The notes: a model not told the origin generated them from the sequence alone. A stretch of DNA of 64,000 bases from Microterricola gilva (GCF_004217495.1 NZ_SHLC01000001.1:1178001-1242000), one strand, 5' to 3'. Positions 17,965 to 27,269 are shown, counted from the first letter of the stretch. Numbers and translations are program-made.

Positions 17965-18002
17965 GCGGCTCTGCCTGAGCGGCTCTGTCTGAGCGGCTCT
18001 GC
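17961..18002. repeat. three 14-bp tandem repeats between convergent xerC and the M23 gene
   Basis: The unit CTGAGCGGCTCTGC occurs at 17961-17974, 17975-17988 (last base T) and 17989-18002. The first copy contains the xerC stop and the array ends one base before the M23 stop. Each unit holds the small palindrome GAGCGGCTC, so it might fold in both transcripts. Copy number may vary between strains. Confidence 0.85.
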
Positions 18003-18545
18003 TCAGCCGAGCGGCAACAGCACGGCGCGGGGGATACCGCCGAAGAGCAGCATCGGCGACACGTACTCGCCGTGCAGACGCACCCCGAGGTGCATGCAGC
18101 CGCCGTCGCAATGCCCGCCGTGCGCGACGACGCCGATGGGCTGCCCCCGCACAACCGGGTCGCCGGCGGCGAGCGAGCTGTCGATCGGTTCGTAGGAGCT
18201 CAGCAGATCGCCGCCGTGCCTGATCGAGAGCACGGAGCGATCAATGACGCGTCCTGAGAAGTGCACAATGCCGTCGGCAGGCGCGAACACCTCTGCGCCG
18301 GCGTCGGCCTCGATGTCGATGCCGCGGTGGCCGGCGCTGTAGCGGGTGGCCGGCGCCTCGAACGGGCGCAGCACGGCGCGCGGCGCCGCCACCGGCCAGC
18401 TCCAGTCGCTGCCGGCATCCACCGTGCCGGTATCCACTATGCCGGTCTCCGCAGCGCTGCTCGCGACGGTCCCAGCCAGCAGCGCCAGCACGGCGGCAAC
18501 AGCACAGAGCGGCCGGAGCAGCAGGCGGAAGCCGAACGTTGTCAT
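18003..18545 (-). CDS. secreted M23-family (LytM-like) protein
   Basis: 180 aa with a signal peptide (residues 1-32, RLLLRPLCAVAAVLALLAG, cleavage near SSAAET). The LytM fold is seen in GHRGIDIEADAGAEVFAPADGIVHFSG and the C-terminal GHCDGGCMHLGVRLHGEYVSP. The first zinc motif HxxxD is present. The usual HxH pair is replaced by CxH (CMH), so activity is uncertain, although this variant is frequent in actinobacterial M23 proteins. ATG 18545. Likely acts in, or regulates, peptidoglycan turnover. Confidence 0.85.
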   Translation of the reverse strand: MTTFGFRLLLRPLCAVAAVLALLAGTVASSAAETGIVDTGTVDAGSDWSWPVAAPRAVLRPFEAPATRYSAGHRGIDIEADAGAEVFAPADGIVHFSGRVIDRSVLSIRHGGDLLSSYEPIDSSLAAGDPVVRGQPIGVVAHGGHCDGGCMHLGVRLHGEYVSPMLLFGGIPRAVLLPLG

Positions 18546-18666
18546 GCCTTCAGCGTTCCAGCGGGCGCGCGGCCGGTGGAGGGCCGCTCGAGAACGGTGG
18601 AGAACCGCGCCGCGTCTGCACGATGTGCACAACAGCCGTGCTGCAATCGATGAGGCGCGGAGCTGT

Positions 18667-18827
18667 TAGACTTTCGTGAGCAGTGCTGTGTGCACTGACT
18701 ACGCGTGCCCATCAGGCAACACTTCCCTTCGGTCCTTACTTCGTGAGAAGCGGGTCGGTCGTGTGCTGGGCACCAGGAGTGGTGATCAACCGATCATCGC
18801 TGAAACCGAGAACAAGGAGACCGCCAC
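18667..18827 (+). promoter_or_regulatory. rpsB promoter and leader
   Basis: TAGACT (18667-18672) is a good -10 candidate; no clear -35 is visible. The transcript would have a leader of about 150 nt containing a perfect hairpin CAGTGC-tgtgt-GCACTG (18681-18697). Long rpsB leaders are targets of S2 autoregulation in other bacteria. I do not recognise a described structure here. Confidence 0.45.
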
Positions 18828-19745
18828 ATGGCCGTCGTAACCATTCGCCAGCTGCTCGACAGCGGCGTGCACTTCGGGCACCAGACCCGCCGTTGGAACC
18901 CGAAGATGAAGCGCTTCATCCTCACGGAGCGTTCGGGCAGCCACATCATCGACCTCCAGCAGTCGCTCACCTACATCGACCGCACCTACGACTACGTCAA
19001 GGAGACGGTTGCCCACGGTGGCACCATCCTCTTCGTCGGAACCAAGAAGCAGGCTCAGGGCTCCATCGCCGAGCAGGCTCAGCGCGTCGGCCAGCCCTAC
19101 GTCAACCAGCGTTGGCTCGGCGGTCTGCTCACCAACTTCCAGACGGTCAGCAAGCGCCTCGCTCGTATGAAGGAGCTCGAGGAGCTCGACTTCGACGACA
19201 CCACCAAGGGTTTCACCAAGAAGGAACTCCTGATCAAGAAGCGCGAGCTCGCCAAGCTGCACAAGTCGCTCGGCGGTATCCGCAACCTGACCAAGACGCC
19301 TTCGGCTCTCTGGGTTGTCGACACCAAGAAGGAGCACCTCGCCATTGACGAGGCGCGCAAGCTCGGCATCCCCGTCATCGGTATCCTCGACACCAACTGC
19401 GACCCGGACGAAGTTCAGTACCCGATCCCGGGCAACGACGACGCCATCCGCTCCGTTGGCCTGCTCACGCGCATCATCGCCGACGCAGCAGCCGAGGGCC
19501 TGATCCAGCGCCACCAGAAGCCCGAAGAGGGTGCAGAGGTTGAGCCTCTCGCCGCGTGGGAAGCCGAGCTTCTCCAGGCTTCCGAGACCGCTGCTGACGA
19601 GACCACTCCTGCGCAGTCCTCCGCCGAGACCGAGAAGGTTGCCGACGTCGCACTCGCCGCCGCCGAAGCCGACTTCGTCGAGGGTGAAGTTGCCGCTGTC
19701 GTCGCCGAGGTTGCTGCAGAAGACGCAGCCGCCGAGACCAAGTAA
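18828..19745 (+). CDS. rpsB: 30S ribosomal protein S2
   Basis: 305 aa. N-terminus [31 protein letters not shown] and the motifs [25 protein letters not shown] and [15 protein letters not shown] are canonical. The last ~60 residues form an Ala/Glu-rich acidic extension, common in Actinobacteria. AAGGAG lies 10 nt before ATG 18828. tsf follows after 11 bp. Confidence 0.98.
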   Translation: MAVVTIRQLLDSGVHFGHQTRRWNPKMKRFILTERSGSHIIDLQQSLTYIDRTYDYVKETVAHGGTILFVGTKKQAQGSIAEQAQRVGQPYVNQRWLGGLLTNFQTVSKRLARMKELEELDFDDTTKGFTKKELLIKKRELAKLHKSLGGIRNLTKTPSALWVVDTKKEHLAIDEARKLGIPVIGILDTNCDPDEVQYPIPGNDDAIRSVGLLTRIIADAAAEGLIQRHQKPEEGAEVEPLAAWEAELLQASETAADETTPAQSSAETEKVADVALAAAEADFVEGEVAAVVAEVAAEDAAAETK

Positions 19746-19756
19746 GGGATTTCCGG

Positions 19757-20584
19757 ATGGCTAACTTCAACATTGCCGACCTGAAGGCGCTGCGCGAGCA
19801 GCTCGGTACCGGCATGACCGACACCAAGAACGCTCTGGTTGAGGCAGAGGGCGACGTCGCGAAGGCGACCGAGATCCTGCGTCTCAAGGGTGCCAAGGGC
19901 AACGCCAAGCGTGCCGACCGCTCCACCAGCGAGGGCCTCATCGCCGTCAAGGAGACGCCGGGCGCCGTCACGATGATCGAGCTCGCATGCGAGACCGACT
20001 TCGTTGCCAAGAACGACAAGTTCATCGCTCTGTCCGAGCAGGTTCTCGAGGCTGTTGCAGCCGCGGGCGCGACGACCGTCGAAGAGGGCCTCGCGGCCCC
20101 GGTCGACGGCTCCACCGTTGCCGACCTGATCGACCAGCAGGCCGCAACCCTCGGCGAGAAGGTGGAGCTGCGCCGCGTCGCAGCCCTCACCGGCGACGCC
20201 GTTGCCGTCTACCTGCACCGCACGTCCAAGGACCTGCCGCCGCAGATCGGTGTTGTCGTCTCCTACAGCGGTGACGACGCCGAGACCGCTCGTGCGATCG
20301 CTCAGCACATCGCGATGTTCGACCCGCAGTACCTGACTCGCGACGAGGTTCCGACCGACATCGTCGAGAAGGAGCGCGAGATCGTCACCGAGATCAGCCG
20401 CAACGAAGGCAAGCCGGAGGCGGCTCTGCCCAAGATCGTTGAAGGCCGCCTCACCGCGTTCTTCAAGCAGGTCGCGCTTCTCGAGCAGGACTACGCTCGC
20501 GACAGCAAGATCCAGGTCAAGAAGGTCGTCGAGGACTCCGGTCTGAACATCACGGGCTTCGCCCGTTTCAAGGCCGGCGCCTAG
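19757..20584 (+). CDS. tsf: elongation factor Ts
   Basis: 275 aa. Nucleotide-exchange factor for EF-Tu. N-terminal UBA-like domain with LREQLGTGMTDTKNALVEAEGD and the conserved core IELACETDFVAKNDKF. Domain repeat PEAALPKIVEGRLTAFFKQVALLEQ follows. rpsB-tsf order is near universal. A strong terminator lies right after the stop. Confidence 0.98.
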   Translation: MANFNIADLKALREQLGTGMTDTKNALVEAEGDVAKATEILRLKGAKGNAKRADRSTSEGLIAVKETPGAVTMIELACETDFVAKNDKFIALSEQVLEAVAAAGATTVEEGLAAPVDGSTVADLIDQQAATLGEKVELRRVAALTGDAVAVYLHRTSKDLPPQIGVVVSYSGDDAETARAIAQHIAMFDPQYLTRDEVPTDIVEKEREIVTEISRNEGKPEAALPKIVEGRLTAFFKQVALLEQDYARDSKIQVKKVVEDSGLNITGFARFKAGA

Positions 20585-20594
20585 TACGCCATGG

Positions 20595-20631
20595 AGGAGT
20601 CCGGATCACATCGTGATCCGGACTCCTTTTC
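20595..20631 (+). terminator. rho-independent terminator after tsf
   Basis: A perfect 15-bp stem, AGGAGTCCGGATCAC (20595-20609) with GTGATCCGGACTCCT (20613-20627), has a 3-nt loop (ATC) and continues into a T run. It is the strongest terminator in the window. Confidence 0.93.
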
Positions 20632-20694
20632 TGTGCACTGGCACAGCGCTACACACTAAGTTTTAGAAAAACACCTCTGGAAGGATCCACTCGA

Positions 20695-21411
20695 ATGACT
20701 ACGACGGAAAAAAGGCGCAGGGTCCTTCTCAAGCTCTCGGGTGAGGCGTTCGGCGGCGGTGCACTGGGTGTGAACCCGGATGTCGTCAGCGGACTGGCCC
20801 GTGAGATCGCCGAGGCCGCGAAATCCGTCGAGATCGCCATCGTCGTCGGTGGTGGAAACTTCTTCCGCGGTGCGGAGCTCTCGCAGCGCGGCATGGACCG
20901 TGGACGCGCCGACTACATGGGCATGCTCGGAACCGTCATGAACGCCCTGGCGCTGCAGGACTTCCTGGAGCAGGCCGGCGCCGAGACCCGCGTCCAGTCC
21001 GCGATCTCGATGACCCAGGTCGCCGAGCAGTACATCCCGCGTCGCGCGGAGCGTCACCTCGAGAAGGGCCGCGTCGTCATCTTCGGCGCCGGCGCCGGTC
21101 TGCCCTACTTCTCGACCGACACCGTGGCCGCCCAGCGTGCACTCGAGATCGACGCCGAGATCGTGCTCGTGGCCAAGAACGGTGTCGACGGCGTCTACTC
21201 CGACGACCCCCGCACGAACCCCGACGCGCACAAGATCGACCGCATCACCTACCAGGAGGCGCTGCAGAGCGGTCTCAAGGTGGTCGACTCGACGGCGTTC
21301 AGCCTGTGCATGGACAACGGAATGCCGATGCAGGTGTTCGGAATGGCGCCGGATGGCAACGTCACCGCCGCCATCCTCGGTGCCGAGCTCGGCACCATCG
21401 TCAGCAACTGA
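20695..21411 (+). CDS. pyrH: UMP kinase
   Basis: 238 aa. Phosphorylates UMP to UDP with ATP; hexameric amino-acid-kinase fold. Motifs: [49 protein letters not shown] and [23 protein letters not shown] lies upstream of ATG 20695. It starts a new transcription unit (after the tsf terminator) with frr and cdsA. Confidence 0.97.
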   Translation: MTTTEKRRRVLLKLSGEAFGGGALGVNPDVVSGLAREIAEAAKSVEIAIVVGGGNFFRGAELSQRGMDRGRADYMGMLGTVMNALALQDFLEQAGAETRVQSAISMTQVAEQYIPRRAERHLEKGRVVIFGAGAGLPYFSTDTVAAQRALEIDAEIVLVAKNGVDGVYSDDPRTNPDAHKIDRITYQEALQSGLKVVDSTAFSLCMDNGMPMQVFGMAPDGNVTAAILGAELGTIVSN

Positions 21412-21452
21412 CAACAACTAAGCTTGAACCACCATTACCTGAAGGAGTCGCC

Positions 21453-22007
21453 GTGATCGCGGATGCCCTGTCCGATGCCGCCACCCGTATGAGCAAAGCC
21501 GTTGAGGTCGCCAAGGACGACTTCGCCGGCATCCGTACCGGGCGTGCCAACCCTCAGCTCTTCCAGAAGATCATGGTCGACTACTACGGAACGCCGACCC
21601 CGCTGGCGCAGCTGGCCTCCCTGGCGAACCCCGAAGCCCGCACGCTTCTCGTGACCCCCTACGACAAGGGCGCGCTGCGCGACATCGAGCAGGCCCTGCG
21701 CAACGCCCCGAACCTCGGAGCCAACCCCTCCAACGACGGCAACGTCATCCGGGTGACGCTTCCCGAGCTGACCGAGGAACGCCGCAAGGAGTTCGTCAAG
21801 ATCGTGCGCACCAAGGCAGAAGACGCCAAGGTCGCCGTGCGCAACATCCGCCGCAAGGCCAAGGACGAGCTCGACGCGCTGAAGAGCGAGGTCGGAGACG
21901 ACGAGGTCGCACGCGGCGAGAAGGAGCTCGAGGCCGTGACGAAGAGCCACGTCGACGCGATCGACGACGCTCTGAAGCGCAAGGAAGCCGAGCTGCTCGA
22001 GGTCTAG
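21453..22007 (+). CDS. frr: ribosome recycling factor
   Basis: 184 aa, standard length. Splits post-termination ribosomes with EF-G. Core seen in [30 protein letters not shown] and [20 protein letters not shown], with the three-helix coiled coil at both ends. GTG 21453 has GAAGGAG upstream and matches the usual start ([12 protein letters not shown]). Confidence 0.97.
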   Translation: MIADALSDAATRMSKAVEVAKDDFAGIRTGRANPQLFQKIMVDYYGTPTPLAQLASLANPEARTLLVTPYDKGALRDIEQALRNAPNLGANPSNDGNVIRVTLPELTEERRKEFVKIVRTKAEDAKVAVRNIRRKAKDELDALKSEVGDDEVARGEKELEAVTKSHVDAIDDALKRKEAELLEV

Positions 22008-22016
22008 GGGCTTCTC

Positions 22017-23036
22017 ATGCAGAAAGTTCCGGATGCCGACCCGACGCCTGATGGCGGCACACAGGGTCGAGGGGCGAAAGCCGAGTTGCGCGCGCAGATG
22101 AAGGCCACCAAGGCCGAGCTGCGCGCGCAGGCGCACGCCACGAAGGCCGACATCGAGCGAGGTTTCGACGAGGCGCGGGCGCATCTGGATGCCACGAACG
22201 AGCGCATCAAGGCGCGCACCGGCCGCAACCTCGTGCTGGCGATCCTCATCGGACTCGCGCTCGGCGCGGTCACGCTGTTCAGTCTGATCGTGATCAAAGA
22301 GATCTTCATGATCTTCGCGGCGGTGCTCGTGCTCTTCGCCAGCTACGAGTTCGCCTCGGCACTGCGCCTCGGCGGTTTCCGCGTCCCGCGCGTTCCGACG
22401 GTCATCGCGGCCGTCGCTGTCGTGCCCGCGGCGTTCTACGGGGGAGCGGCCGGCCAGTGGCTGTCGATCCTCCTCGGCACGCTCTTCGTCGTGCTCTGGA
22501 GGCTGGCGGAGCAGGCCAACGCCACCGTGCGCACCCCGGCGTCTGCCGTGTTGCCCGATCTGGGCGCATCGGTGTTCGTGCAGATCTACGTCACCTTCCT
22601 CGCCAGCTTCGCCGTTGTGCTCGTCGGCCAAGACGGCGGCGAATGGTGGACCCTCGCCTTCCTGATCGTGGTGATCGCTGCCGACACCGGCGCCTACGCG
22701 AGCGGACTGATGTTCGGCAAGCACCCGATGGCACCGGTCATCAGCCCGAAGAAGACCTGGGAGGGTTTCGCCGGAGCCGCCGTCGCGACGACCGTCGCCG
22801 GTGTGCTGCTCGGACTCTTCATGCTCGATCAGCCGTGGTGGTTCGGGCTCATCTTCGGTGTCGCCATCCTGCTCAGCGCGACGCTCGGCGATCTCGCCGA
22901 ATCGCTGATCAAGCGCGATATCGGCATCAAGGACATGAGCTCATGGCTTCCCGGGCACGGCGGCTTCCTCGACCGGCTGGACTCGATCCTGCCGTCGGCG
23001 GCCGTCGCCTTCGTGTTCTACCTGATTTTCGCGTGA
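22017..23036 (+). CDS. cdsA: phosphatidate cytidylyltransferase
   Basis: 339 aa membrane enzyme making CDP-diacylglycerol from phosphatidate and CTP. About eight TM segments. The signature VISPKKTWEGFAGA and the C-terminal GDLAESLIKRDIGIKDMSSWLPGHGGFLDRLDS are diagnostic. The first ~60 residues form a charged Ala/Lys/Arg helix with repeats of KAELRAQ, a cytoplasmic extension of unknown role. Starts 9 bp after the frr stop. Confidence 0.95.
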   Translation: MQKVPDADPTPDGGTQGRGAKAELRAQMKATKAELRAQAHATKADIERGFDEARAHLDATNERIKARTGRNLVLAILIGLALGAVTLFSLIVIKEIFMIFAAVLVLFASYEFASALRLGGFRVPRVPTVIAAVAVVPAAFYGGAAGQWLSILLGTLFVVLWRLAEQANATVRTPASAVLPDLGASVFVQIYVTFLASFAVVLVGQDGGEWWTLAFLIVVIAADTGAYASGLMFGKHPMAPVISPKKTWEGFAGAAVATTVAGVLLGLFMLDQPWWFGLIFGVAILLSATLGDLAESLIKRDIGIKDMSSWLPGHGGFLDRLDSILPSAAVAFVFYLIFA

Positions 23037-23103
23037 TGACCGACCGCTGCCCCGCAGCCCACACAGACGCCGAACCGGCGCACAGATTGAGGAGAAGAGA
23101 TCG

Positions 23104-23655
23104 GTGAGTACGACCTTTCCCCGGGCACGCCGCCCGAAACTCGGCTACAAGATCGAACAGGTCGAGGAGTTTCTGCGCACAGCACGTGCCGTGTATGACG
23201 GCACCGCCCCGGCCGGCACGGTTCTGACCGCCGACGGCATCCGTCGCACCGCCTTCGGCATGCAGAAGAACGGCTACTCGACCGCACACGTCGACGCCGC
23301 CCTCGAGCGCCTCGAGGACGCCTTCGCCGCCCGTGAGCGGGACCAGGCCGCCCAGTCGATGGGTGACGCCGCCTGGTTCCAGGAGGCCCGCGCCAGCGCC
23401 CAGGAGATCCTGAACAGGATTGCCCGCCCGGCCAAGCACCGCTTCCAGCGAGTGAGCTTCCTGACCACCGGCTACAGCGTCGACGATGTCGACCGCTTCA
23501 CGGGCCGCCTGGCTTCGTACTTCGAGAAGGGCACGCCGATCACGGTCGACGATGTTCGCACCGTCGTGTTCCGCCCGCAGCGCGGCGGGTACCGCGAGGT
23601 GCAGGTCGACATCGTTCTCGACGCCGTCGTCGACGTGATGCTAGCCGTTCGCTGA
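23104..23655 (+). CDS. small DivIVA-repeat protein
   Basis: 183 aa. It contains two or three short DivIVA-type repeats of the kind F-x-x-x-x-x-GY-x-x-x-x-VD: LGYKIEQVEEF, NGYSTAHVDAAL and TTGYSVDDVDRF. No long coiled coil is present. Full DivIVA/Wag31 directs polar growth, but this short repeat protein's role is not known. GAGGAGAAGAG precedes GTG 23104. It follows cdsA by 67 bp. Confidence 0.75.
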   Translation: MSTTFPRARRPKLGYKIEQVEEFLRTARAVYDGTAPAGTVLTADGIRRTAFGMQKNGYSTAHVDAALERLEDAFAARERDQAAQSMGDAAWFQEARASAQEILNRIARPAKHRFQRVSFLTTGYSVDDVDRFTGRLASYFEKGTPITVDDVRTVVFRPQRGGYREVQVDIVLDAVVDVMLAVR

Positions 23656-23712
23656 GCCACACCGTGATCGCTCCCGCTCCGCTCTGCGGTTCTCCGATAG
23701 CATCGAGGAATC

Positions 23713-24372
23713 GTGGGTAGACATTCCGGAACCATCGAGCCCGTTCGCACCGCTGTTGCGGTCGCGGTGCCGTACCGCAGACCCCGCTCCCGCGGCCGTG
23801 TAGCGCTGTTCACCTTCGCGTTCACCGCGGCGGCCGCCTTCGTGCTGGTCAACATCGTCGACCCGTACTCCGGCGCCGTCGCGTCACCGTATTTCCAGGT
23901 CGGCGATCGCTTCGGCGGCCAGCCGGCGCAGGCCGTCTCCGTCGCAGGTGAGTACGAGACGACCATCGTGCACGACAGCTATTCGGCAGAGGCTCCCGCA
24001 CCGCCGCCGCCCCCTGTCGTCGAGACCGCATCCAGCTCAGGGTGGGCGCCTCCGGCCATTTCCCCCGACCCTGGGTCCGCTCAGGCATACGCGCAGGACG
24101 CCGTCGCGGCGCGGGGATGGGGCTCGGGCGAGTTCGATTGCCTGGTCGCCCTGTGGAGCCGCGAATCCGGTTGGCGCGTGAACGCGTACAACGCGTCCAG
24201 CGGCGCATACGGCATCCCGCAATCGCTGCCCGGCTCCAAGATGAGCTCGGCAGGATCGGACTGGGAGACGAACGCCGGCACGCAGATCGAGTGGGGACTC
24301 GGATACATCGGCGGCCGCTACGGCACACCCTGCGGCGCATGGGCCCACTCGGAGGACGCCGGCTGGTACTAG
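23713..24372 (+). CDS. membrane-anchored lytic transglycosylase-like protein
   Basis: 219 aa. One TM/signal-anchor at about residues 30-48, a Pro-rich linker (about 90-120), then a soluble domain AYAQDAVAARGWGSGEFDCLVALWSRESGWRVNAYNASSGAYGIPQSLPG. The Glu in SRESGW fits the catalytic Glu of the SLT/lysozyme-like fold, as in actinobacterial secreted transglycosylases. Cleaves or remodels peptidoglycan by inference. GTG 23713 follows a TAGCAT (23698-23703) by 9 nt. Confidence 0.83.
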   Translation: MGRHSGTIEPVRTAVAVAVPYRRPRSRGRVALFTFAFTAAAAFVLVNIVDPYSGAVASPYFQVGDRFGGQPAQAVSVAGEYETTIVHDSYSAEAPAPPPPPVVETASSSGWAPPAISPDPGSAQAYAQDAVAARGWGSGEFDCLVALWSRESGWRVNAYNASSGAYGIPQSLPGSKMSSAGSDWETNAGTQIEWGLGYIGGRYGTPCGAWAHSEDAGWY

Positions 24373-24385
24373 GCGCATCGCTGCC

Positions 24386-24391
24386 TAGAAT
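24386..24391 (+). promoter_or_regulatory. -10 element TAGAAT for the leaderless gene at 24398
   Basis: TAGAAT ends 6 nt before ATG 24398, placing the expected first transcribed base on the start codon. Confidence 0.6.
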
Positions 24392-24397
24392 GGAAGA

Positions 24398-24697
24398 ATG
24401 CCCCGCAACAATCGTCCTTCCCGCCGCGCCTCGGAGCAGCCGGACGACGATCAGAACGGGCTCGGCCGGCTCCTCGCCGGCTGGAAGCGCACGGAGAGCA
24501 AGCGGGACGGGGAGTGGTTCGTCCAGCCGGTCACCGGCTCGCAGTCCGGGAAGCGTTACATCTGCCCCGGATGCAGCCTCGACATCGCTCCAGGTGTCGC
24601 CCACCTCGTGGCGTGGCGTGCCGACGCCATGATGGGCGACGAGGCGGCGCTGGCAGATCGCCGGCACTGGCACAACCACTGTTGGAGGCTCAAATGA
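24398..24697 (+). CDS. small putative zinc-binding protein
   Basis: 99 aa. The basic N-terminus (PRNNRPSRRA) is followed by a compact domain with YICPGCSLDIAPGVAH and RRHWHNHCWR. The CxxC plus HxxHC pattern suggests one structural zinc site. No enzymatic motif. It overlaps the following hydrolase gene by ATGA, so the two are co-translated. Function unknown. Confidence 0.75.
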   Translation: MPRNNRPSRRASEQPDDDQNGLGRLLAGWKRTESKRDGEWFVQPVTGSQSGKRYICPGCSLDIAPGVAHLVAWRADAMMGDEAALADRRHWHNHCWRLK

Positions 24698-25428
24698 CGT
24701 CGGAGATCGCACCAGGCACGGCCATCCGCGGCGGCATGGAACTGCCAGCGCTGCGGGAGAACATCGAGCTGCGCACCAGCGACGGCCTGACCCTCGTCGG
24801 CGAACTCGCCATGCCGCTTGACCGCCCGCCCGTCGCGACGCTGGTGACCCTGCACCCGCTGCCGACCGCCGGCGGCTTCATGGACTCGCACATTCTGCGC
24901 AAGGCGGCGGCACGCCTGCCCGCCCTCGCCGACATCGCCGTGCTGCGCTTCAACACCCGCGGCACGAGTTCGCCGCGCGGGACCAGCGACGGCTCATTCG
25001 GCGATGGCGTCGACGAGCGCGCCGACGTCGCGGCCGCGATGGCATTCGTCGCGGAGCGCGGACTCCCGCACCCGTGGCTGCTCGGCTGGTCCTTCGGCAC
25101 CGAGCTCAGCATCAAGTACGGCCTCGAACACGCCATCGACGGCGCGATCCTTCTGTCGCCGCCCCTGCACCGCGCGACGGATGCCGAACTCGCCGCATGG
25201 GCGCACGCGACGGTGCCGCTCGTCGTGCTTGTGCCCGAGTTCGATGACTACCTGCGCCCGGTCGAGGCGAGCGAGCGCTTCGCCGTCGCGCCGGCCACCC
25301 GCCTCATCGCCGTCGAAGGCGGAAAGCACCTGTGGGTGGGGGAGAAGCAGACGAGTCGCGTGCTCAACGAAATCGTCGCCGCAGTGAACCCCGCGGCCGC
25401 CCCGCTGCCCGAGGTCTGGCAGGGCTAA
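24694..25428 (+). CDS. alpha/beta hydrolase
   Basis: 244 aa. Alpha/beta-hydrolase features: LVTLHPLPTAGGFMDSH (oxyanion region), nucleophile elbow LLGWSFGTELS (GxSxG), acid in VLVPEFDDYLRP and His in VEGGKHLW. Resembles the dienelactone-hydrolase/KANL3-like group of serine hydrolases, but the substrate is unknown. Start ATG 24694 overlaps the upstream zinc-protein stop. No signal peptide, so cytoplasmic. Confidence 0.83.
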   Translation: MTSEIAPGTAIRGGMELPALRENIELRTSDGLTLVGELAMPLDRPPVATLVTLHPLPTAGGFMDSHILRKAAARLPALADIAVLRFNTRGTSSPRGTSDGSFGDGVDERADVAAAMAFVAERGLPHPWLLGWSFGTELSIKYGLEHAIDGAILLSPPLHRATDAELAAWAHATVPLVVLVPEFDDYLRPVEASERFAVAPATRLIAVEGGKHLWVGEKQTSRVLNEIVAAVNPAAAPLPEVWQG

Positions 25429-25477
25429 GCGCACCTGAGTCTGTCGAGTCCCCGCCGCTTGGGCCCGTCGAGCCTCC

Positions 25478-25560
25478 GCTGGTTGAGCTTGTCGAAACCC
25501 TGCCGTATCCGCCCCAGCCCGCTGGTCGAGTAGCGCGACGCGCAGCGTCGCGAAAGGCGG
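25478..25560. repeat. intergenic repeat with GTCGAG/GTCGAA words and a hairpin
   Basis: The 286-bp gap 25429-25714 has no gene. It holds GGTTGAGCTTGTCGAAACC (25481-25499), then GCTGGTCGAGTA (25521-25532) and the stem-loop CGCGACG-cgcag-CGTCGCG (25534-25552). Related words recur at 27115 and 61981, so this looks like a dispersed intergenic repeat family. Such repeats are plentiful in Microbacteriaceae as I recall; a genome-wide count would show it. Confidence 0.6.
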
Positions 25561-25701
25561 CAGCCCACTCCCAGGCAACCCCGGGAACCGCCACCGATGC
25601 TGGTGCGGCGCCGATCCGCGACCACCTCTTGTACACAGGCGAGCTTCCGCGGAAACTTATCCACATCAGGCCTTTTCCTAGGTGAACCTGCCCCGCGCGG
25701 G

Positions 25702-25707
25702 TAAAAT
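25702..25707 (+). promoter_or_regulatory. -10 element TAAAAT for the DUF222 gene
   Basis: TAAAAT ends 7 nt before ATG 25715, so the gene would have been leaderless. The promoter looks intact although the gene is broken. Confidence 0.5.
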
Positions 25708-25714
25708 TGAACCC

Positions 25715-27127
25715 ATGGGAACCCCGACGGAGACACTCGCAGAGGCACGAGATCTGCTGCTCTCCGCCCTCGCCGATTCGGACGAACGTCTCTTCAACGA
25801 TGACGCCCTGTTGGAGTTCACCGCCTCCGCCGAGGAGGTCGGCCGTCTCGCCGATGCGCTCCGCATCAAGGCCGCCGGCGAGCACGCATTCCGCTCCCGC
25901 CGAGAGCTCGGCGAGGACCGGCTGTCGGCGAAGAAGGGGTGCCGGAACGCCGTCGAACTCCTGTCCCGGATCACCCTCGCCTCGGAACGCACGCTGACGC
26001 AGCGGATGCGCCTCGGCGAGGCCACACGGCCCCGCATGGCACTCACTGGCGAGACGATGCCGGCCCGCTTCGGGCAGATCGCCGATGCCCTCGGCACGGG
26101 GATCATTGGCTACGACAGCGCCGCGGCGATCATTGACACCCTCGACCCGATCCGGAGCCGGGTCGGCGACCTCAACGTGGAGCACGCCGAAACCGCGCTC
26201 GTCGCCGCCGCGACCGGGCCCACTGTGGAGTCGCCGCTGCCGTTCGCCGCCGACGAGATCCGCGGCCAGGCCCGCGTCTGGGAGACGGTGTTGGATGAGG
26301 ACGGTGTTGTCCCGGCCGAGGAGCGGGCCATGCAGGCCCGGGGCATCAGCGCCGGGCATGACCCGGGATGGGGTCGTCCACCGCAAGATGACGCTGCTGC
26401 CGGAGATCGACGCCAAGTTCGAAACCCTGCTGAACGCGTACCTGAACCCACGCAGCAAACCCAGCTTCGCCGACCCCGACCCGGACGCGCCGAAAGACCC
26501 CCGGGCGACGGCGCAGGCCCGGCACGACGTGTTCGCGAGCCTCATCGACGGCGCCGCCCGCAGCGCGGACAGCCCGAGCATTGGTGGGGCGGCGCCGACC
26601 TGTGCTCGTCTCGGTGCGGCAGGCCGACCTCGACGCCGGTACCGGGGCCGGGTTCATTGAGGGCTGTGAGGCCCCGATTTCCATGCGGGCGGTGGAGCAA
26701 TTCGTGTGCGCCGGTGGGCAGCAACATGTGGTGATCGGCCCGGACGGCACGATTAACAGCATCGGCAGCAATGACCGGGTCTTCAACGCCACCCAACGGC
26801 GGGCGATCACCCTCCGCGACGGCGGCTGCATCATCCCGGGCTGTTCGATCCGGCCGCGTGGAGCGAGATCCACCACGTCAAGGCGTATCGGGACGGGGGC
26901 GAAACCGAGACGTGTAACGGAGTCCTGCCTCTGTTGGTTCCACCACCGCACGATCGAGACCAGCGGCTGGCAGATCCTCATGATCGACGGCGTCCCGCAC
27001 GTGAAACCGCCGCCCTGGCTCCGGAACGGGCGCTCAGACGCCGGACACCCCGTGGCGAAGATCGACGAAGTCCCGCACCCAACAAGCCGACCTGCTTCAG
27101 CAACAGCAGCCGGCGCTGGTCGAGTAA
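25715..27127 (+). pseudogene. decayed DUF222/HNH endonuclease gene (13E12-repeat family)
   Basis: The first frame encodes a DUF222 domain (to about ERAMQARGIS). Near 26350 homology moves to the frame MTRDGVVHRKMTLLPEIDAKF, near 26580 to VLVSVRQADLDAGTGAGFIEG, near 26855 to WSEIHHVKAYRDGGETETCNG, and near 26920 back to LCWFHHRTIETSGW. Together these give CIIPGC, HHVK and WFHHRTI of an HNH nuclease domain. Four shifts mean it is a pseudogene unless the assembly is poor here. The 3' limit is set at a TAA (27125-27127) after LVE and is approximate. Family members are multicopy in actinobacteria; their role is unsettled. Confidence 0.85.
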
Positions 27128-27154
27128 ACCGCCCGCGGCCGGATCGAGCGACCC

Positions 27155-27221
27155 GATCCGGTCAGAGGCTCAGGGCTTCGGGGGCGGCCTCGTTCCTCGG
27201 CTGCTCCCTCAAGCCAGCGTG
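27155..27221 (+). repeat. 67-bp direct repeat, copy 1
   Basis: Begins GATCCGGTCAG and ends AAGCCAGCGTG. It matches 27373-27439 at 64 of 67 positions. Its last part, CTCAAGCCAGCGTGCA (27208-27223), is perfectly inverted at 27270-27285. Confidence 0.9.
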
Positions 27222-27269
27222 CATATGACGCCCATTCCCACGATGGCCTGAGCGAGCGGCGCCACTCTT

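Noticed and set aside
17961-18002. CRISPR-like array
   Set aside because: The 14-bp units are adjacent with no spacers. It is a simple tandem repeat.
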